Shown piece after piece: positions 5,964 through 8,088 of a stretch of DNA of 8,088 bases (positions are counted from its first letter, which is position 1; every line of letters begins with the position of its first letter). The position numbers and the translations under genes were made by a program. The notes below the pieces were generated by a model, which was not told where the DNA came from, ran no database searches, and was given only the letters and a program-made list of their open reading frames with translations. The DNA comes from JAJZOM01 sp046703545 (lineage in GTDB: Archaea; Thermoplasmatota; Thermoplasmata; Thermoplasmatales; Thermoplasmataceae): positions 1 to 8,088 of the forward strand of contig JBJKSX010000025.1 in the NCBI GenBank assembly GCA_046703545.1, written 5' to 3'.

Positions 5964-6654
5964 CGTTGCCATTCTAGAAGAAGTGGCGGAAATGTTTGGC
6001 CTGAACCACGAAGAGTGGAAGCTAGTTCATGATGTCAAAATTATGGGAAGTTCCCATGTGACTCATTATTTTGACTCAGCGCTGCAGTCTTTGAAAGATA
6101 ACAGGTTAATTCCCATTCTTGTTTTAAGCAGGAATGATGATGACAAGGCCAACAAGATAATGATGCATAGGGTGAAGACTACAGACACAATGATTCCCGG
6201 AGGAATTGTCCTGACAGACTATGAAATGGATCCGAAGGACCAGGACCTCTGCGAGATATGCAATCTAAAGGTACATAGGGTCAGGACAGGTCCAGTGCCA
6301 AGTGCCATGCTCATAAATGAGCAGATTGTGACAAGAATGCACGGGATAATGACTTCGAATAACAGAGAAACACCTGCTAACAGCAGAAAACCAAAAGTTC
6401 AGAGGAGAAACAGGGACCGGACTAAGATAATCAAAGACATACTTTCAAATGTCCAGTTCATGAAGGGGGCCAGTATAACCCAACTCATTTACAGGTGCAA
6501 TCTAAACTACAAGTATGCAAAATCAATCCTCAGTGATCTGCTTTCCCGGGAGCTTCTAAAGATTACTGAATACGAAAACCAGACAAGAAAATATGAACTC
6601 ACAGAGAGGGGAAGGAGTGCCCTGGAAAGATTGAGAATTACCGAAACCCTATAG
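5920..6654 (+). CDS. Winged-helix DNA-binding protein with degenerate nuclease-like N-terminal domain
   Basis: A 244-aa, two-domain protein. Residues 167-240 form an archaeal winged helix: 'RTKIIKDIL', then 'GASITQLIYRCNLNYKYAKS' as the helix-turn-helix, then 'LLSRELLKI...YELTERGRSALERL' as wing and last helix. Residues 1-125 match, by eye, the pattern of restriction-endonuclease-like domains: a helix, 'LVHDVKIMGSSHVTHYFDSAL', the strand 'LIPILVLSR', and 'GIVLTDYEMDPKDQDLCEICNLKVHRVR'. The catalytic E/D-x-K pair is not evident, so it is probably a non-cleaving ligand or protein-interaction domain. A CxxC (111-114) could be a redox or metal site. A basic, low-complexity linker (about 145-166, PKVQRRNRDR) joins the domains and may help bind DNA. 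It has its own promoter, Shine-Dalgarno and terminator, so it is a single-gene unit. The regulated genes cannot be told; autoregulation is possible from upstream repeats. Confidence 0.75.
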   Translation: MVENMETPEWLRLFNVAILEEVAEMFGLNHEEWKLVHDVKIMGSSHVTHYFDSALQSLKDNRLIPILVLSRNDDDKANKIMMHRVKTTDTMIPGGIVLTDYEMDPKDQDLCEICNLKVHRVRTGPVPSAMLINEQIVTRMHGIMTSNNRETPANSRKPKVQRRNRDRTKIIKDILSNVQFMKGASITQLIYRCNLNYKYAKSILSDLLSRELLKITEYENQTRKYELTERGRSALERLRITETL

Positions 6655-6691
6655 CCCCCGCATCTTCAAATGTGGGGCATTTTTAATTTTT
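6654..6691 (+). terminator. Hairpin plus T-rich terminator of the regulator gene
   Basis: Starting at the last base of the stop codon, GCCCC (6654-6658) pairs with GGGGC (6674-6678) and CAT pairs with ATG across a small internal loop, with CTTCAA as the apical loop. The stem is followed by two T-runs (6680-6684 and 6687-6691). This is a convincing transcription end in an archaeon. Confidence 0.65.
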
Positions 6692-6733
6692 GCACAGCAA
6701 TTGCTTCAATTTGTCTATACTTTTTTTTCTGTA

Positions 6734-6742
6734 ATGTTAATA
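6734..6742 (+). promoter_or_regulatory. Possible TATA box of the structured RNA
   Basis: ATGTTAATA is centred about 27 nt before the first hairpin of the structured RNA at 6768. The octamer ATGTTAAT recurs 21 bp downstream (6755-6762), about two helical turns away, which may be a regulatory repeat. This is weak evidence, since the whole flank is AT-rich. Confidence 0.3.
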
Positions 6743-6766
6743 CCATTTTTGTTCATGTTAATCTTA

Positions 6767-6981
6767 TGAGCAGAAGAGCGTTTGCAGTGCGCTAGGTCTG
6801 CTGACTTGACATGCCTTTCTGAGGAGAAAGCATTGTCATGGGTGGATATCTGGACGCTGGAAATGGGTTCAACAGACTTCCCCTGCAGAAAACCCGGCGC
6901 GGATGATTGGAGTTCAGTGCGAGGGCTGAATACCTGTTTCAGGTGCCGCAGGAATCTGCGCCAGTATCCAGGTATCCACCA
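6767..6981 (+). ncRNA. Unclassified structured RNA candidate (about 215 nt)
   Basis: A compact G+C-rich island (96 of 180 bases in 6781-6960) sits in DNA with about 24% G+C on each side. By hand it folds as follows. P1: AGCAGA/TCTGCT (6769-6774 with 6797-6802), continued by AGCGT/GCGCT (6777-6781 with 6789-6793). P2: a 13-bp stem with two one-base bulges and a GAGG loop (6807-6820 with 6825-6838). P3: a 13-bp long-range helix with one wobble pair (6841-6853 with 6968-6980). Inside P3 are CGCTGG/CCGGCG (6855-6860 with 6894-6899), TTCAG/CTGAA (6913-6917 with 6926-6930), ACCTG/CAGGT (6932-6936 with 6940-6944) and CGCAG/CTGCG (6947-6951 with 6956-6960). It does not show the conserved signatures I know for tRNA, SRP RNA or RNase P RNA. 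It ends before the TATA box of the next gene, so it is probably a separate RNA rather than a leader. The strand is inferred from gene direction and the possible promoter; helices alone do not fix it. It could also be the remnant of a hairpin-ended mobile element. Confidence 0.55.
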
Positions 6982-7021
6982 GCTTGTTTGCTTCAGTATT
7001 TTATTCTGTGTTCAGTATAAG

Positions 7022-7031
7022 TTATTTAATA
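7022..7031 (+). promoter_or_regulatory. TATA-like box of the small membrane protein gene
   Basis: TTATTTAATA would place transcription start near 7050, giving a leader of about 30 nt that contains the Shine-Dalgarno sequence at 7069. This separates the membrane protein mRNA from the structured RNA upstream. Confidence 0.4.
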
Positions 7032-7068
7032 CCAGAAGTATTTTATGTTCACAAAATATGAAACATTC

Positions 7069-7076
7069 GGGGGAAG
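7069..7076 (+). promoter_or_regulatory. Ribosome binding site of the small membrane protein gene
   Basis: GGGGGAAG lies 6 nt before ATG 7083 and supports that start over any in the overlapping frame. Confidence 0.45.
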
Positions 7077-7082
7077 TTAAGT

Positions 7083-7388
7083 ATGGACTATACGGGTTTG
7101 ATTGTGCCTATCCTTGCATTGGTTGACGGACTGTTGTTCGGTCTTGCAATCAAGAAAGGTGTAATGTCATTCATACTGCTAGTGATAGCATTTGTAATTT
7201 CTGGCTATATTGGACTGTCTTTTGTCCCAAACATACCTGTGACTTCATTGTGGAACAAAGTTGTTAGTTACGTAACAACCAATGCACAGTCACTGAGCAC
7301 AATAATTCCAATTGGAAACGTAGGATCAATATCCTTGATTTTTGTGCTTTTTATTGTGGGACTCGCAGTCGGTATCTGGAAAGGATAG
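7083..7388 (+). CDS. Small hypothetical membrane protein, three predicted helices
   Basis: A 101-aa protein that I do not recognise. It is strongly hydrophobic, with likely membrane segments at about residues 4-22, 27-47 and 78-98. Between the first two is a short basic turn (IKKG), and between the second and third a polar loop of about 30 residues (PNIPVTSLWNKVVSYVTTNAQSLS). It ends in WKG. By the positive-inside rule the KK turn should be cytoplasmic, so the long loop faces outside. It has its own TATA box and Shine-Dalgarno sequence and no close partner on the same strand. It is followed by T-runs. The protein-like composition, the start signals and the lack of a better frame make it a real gene; no function is assigned. 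Confidence 0.7.
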   Translation: MDYTGLIVPILALVDGLLFGLAIKKGVMSFILLVIAFVISGYIGLSFVPNIPVTSLWNKVVSYVTTNAQSLSTIIPIGNVGSISLIFVLFIVGLAVGIWKG

Positions 7389-7390
7389 CA

Positions 7391-7431
7391 TTTATTTCTT
7401 TCAAAATTTCATTTTTTTATAAACTTTTTGT
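7391..7431 (+). terminator. T-rich termination region after the membrane protein gene
   Basis: Several T-runs, including seven T at 7412-7418 and five at 7425-7429, follow the stop codon at 7386-7388. Oligo-T tracts are the usual archaeal termination signal. The rest of the 7389-7636 spacer between convergent genes is AT-rich. It holds a short inverted repeat GATTC/GAATC (7606-7610 and 7614-7618) near the end of the leftward gene and no gene that I can support. Confidence 0.45.
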
Positions 7432-7636
7432 TTATTATAAATTATTTTAATTTTTAATGATATAGTTCTAATTGAAACTTAACTAATTTGCAATGAAAGA
7501 TGGATTTTTCAGAATAGCAATAAGGAAATGAGATTCTCAAAGACCAATCAATAGGATTTGAAGAGGAAATCCGACGACTATTTCTGAATATTTCTGTAAT
7601 TTTCAGATTCCATGAATCACGCAATTAAATTGAATG

Positions 7637-8088
7637 TTAAAATGGCGCAGTGTTCATTATGTCCGCCTTCTCTAGCCAACCTCTCCTTGCTATTGCTGTT
7701 GCAAACTTCAGGTATCTCAATTGGCTTGTACTGTGAGCATCACTGCCAAGGGAGAATCTGACATTGTATTCTCTTGCTTTCTTAACCAAATTGTAAGGCA
7801 GATCGGATCTGCTTGGTTGTCCATTTATCTCGAGATCAACATCATTTTCTTCGCATGCCTTGAATATTCTTTCGAAGTCTAACTTCTGTGGTTCCCTATA
7901 GCCAATGAGTCTGCCAGTTGGATGTGCCAGTGAAGTCAGGAATCCACTCTCTATGGCCTTAATTATTCTGGCAGTATTAACTCCGATATCTTCACTAATC
8001 CCCTGATGCACGGCTCCAACAACAACATCCATATCTTTCAGAATTTCGTTTGGCAGATCCAGCTTACCGTCTTTTAGTATTTCCAATT
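7637..8088 (-). CDS. PolX-like DNA polymerase/exonuclease, C-terminal PHP domain part (runs off right edge)
   Basis: The reverse strand is open from the window edge to TAA at 7637-7639; the visible 150 codons or so are the C-terminal half of a PHP domain. Motifs are 'VVVGAVHQG' (metal-binding His), 'SLAHPTGRLIGYREP' (His and the GR loop), 'DLEINGQPSRSDLP' and 'FSLGSDAHST' (Asp-Ala-His), ending with 'ATAIARRGWLEKADIMNT'. This order and wording, especially HPTGRL, EINGQPxRxDL and ARRGWLEKxDxxNT, is that of bacterial and archaeal family X DNA polymerases, whose PHP domain is a Mn2+-dependent 3'-5' exonuclease used in base excision repair. The polymerase part would lie to the right, outside the window. 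The codon at 8086-8084 is TTG, read here as an internal leucine ('LEILKDGKLDLP' fits mid-domain). A stand-alone PHP phosphatase is a less likely alternative. Confidence 0.8.
   Translation of the reverse strand, partial: LEILKDGKLDLPNEILKDMDVVVGAVHQGISEDIGVNTARIIKAIESGFLTSLAHPTGRLIGYREPQKLDFERIFKACEENDVDLEINGQPSRSDLPYNLVKKAREYNVRFSLGSDAHSTSQLRYLKFATAIARRGWLEKADIMNTAPF

Noticed and set aside
6866..6882. tRNA T-arm-like GGTTCAA
   Set aside because: No acceptor stem, D arm or seven-base anticodon loop can be built around it.
6902..6930. C/D-box guide RNA (GATGATT ... CTGA)
   Set aside because: The C box deviates from RUGAUGA, no internal D'/C' boxes are visible, and the bases are better explained by the hairpin at 6913-6930.
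6715..7011. Leftward open stretch through the structured RNA
   Set aside because: It is open stop to stop but has no usable start codon until near its end and no start signals. It is more likely a by-product of the G+C-rich RNA.
6782..7126. Rightward 114-codon frame
   Set aside because: It runs through the structured RNA and the next gene's promoter and overlaps the membrane protein start. It is Cys/Trp/Arg-rich without domain pattern and has no ribosome binding site.
1..8088. CRISPR array, tRNA, rRNA, full insertion sequence or toxin-antitoxin pair
   Set aside because: I looked for regularly spaced repeats, cloverleaf patterns, transposase motifs and paired small genes, and found none.

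Overview
The window looks like a piece of chromosome from a member of the Thermoplasmatales or a close relative among the acidophilic Euryarchaeota. This is inferred from moderate G+C coding DNA, arginine codons dominated by AGG/AGA, and very AT-rich intergenic strips. TATA-like boxes lie about 23-28 nt before start codons, so many genes are probably leaderless, and occasional genes carry a GAGGTG-type ribosome binding site. The gene families also fit: a PolX-type PHP domain, an HddA-like GHMP kinase, and a surface propeller rich in N-glycosylation sequons. The species cannot be named from sequence alone.

Layout. At the left edge a leftward gene (start at 278, running off the window) encodes the N-terminus of a protein resembling the metallo-beta-lactamase fold. 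Divergent from it is a rightward three-gene cluster (406-2557): an NAD-dependent sugar epimerase/dehydratase, an HddA-type sugar kinase, and a small MazG-like pyrophosphohydrolase. The first two fit synthesis of an activated sugar for surface glycans. The kinase frame is interrupted by one in-frame TAA (1472-1474) with everything else intact. The cluster ends 4 bp from the convergent stop of a leftward gene for a membrane-anchored, secreted beta-propeller with 17 N-glycosylation sequons. Behind that lies a small leftward methyltransferase, divergent from a rightward M19 (renal-type) dipeptidase across a roughly 30-80 bp promoter strip.

The right half is sparser. A 367-bp AT-rich spacer holds the promoter of a two-domain DNA-binding regulator. 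It has a degenerate nuclease-like N-terminus and a C-terminal winged helix, and it is followed by a hairpin plus T-rich terminator. The next spacer contains the most interesting object in the window: an island of about 53% G+C (96 of 180 bases, 6781-6960) between flanks of about 24%. It folds on paper into two strong 5' hairpins plus a 13-bp long-range helix enclosing more hairpins. I read it as an unclassified structured RNA (about 6767-6981) with its own plausible promoter. After it come a 101-aa three-helix membrane protein and, convergently, the C-terminal PHP part of a PolX-like protein that runs off the right edge.

How the genes may work together: the epimerase and kinase (if still functional) would supply surface sugars, and the propeller is the kind of exported, heavily glycosylated protein that would carry them. 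The other genes (dipeptidase, methyltransferase, regulator, PolX) look like unrelated single units.
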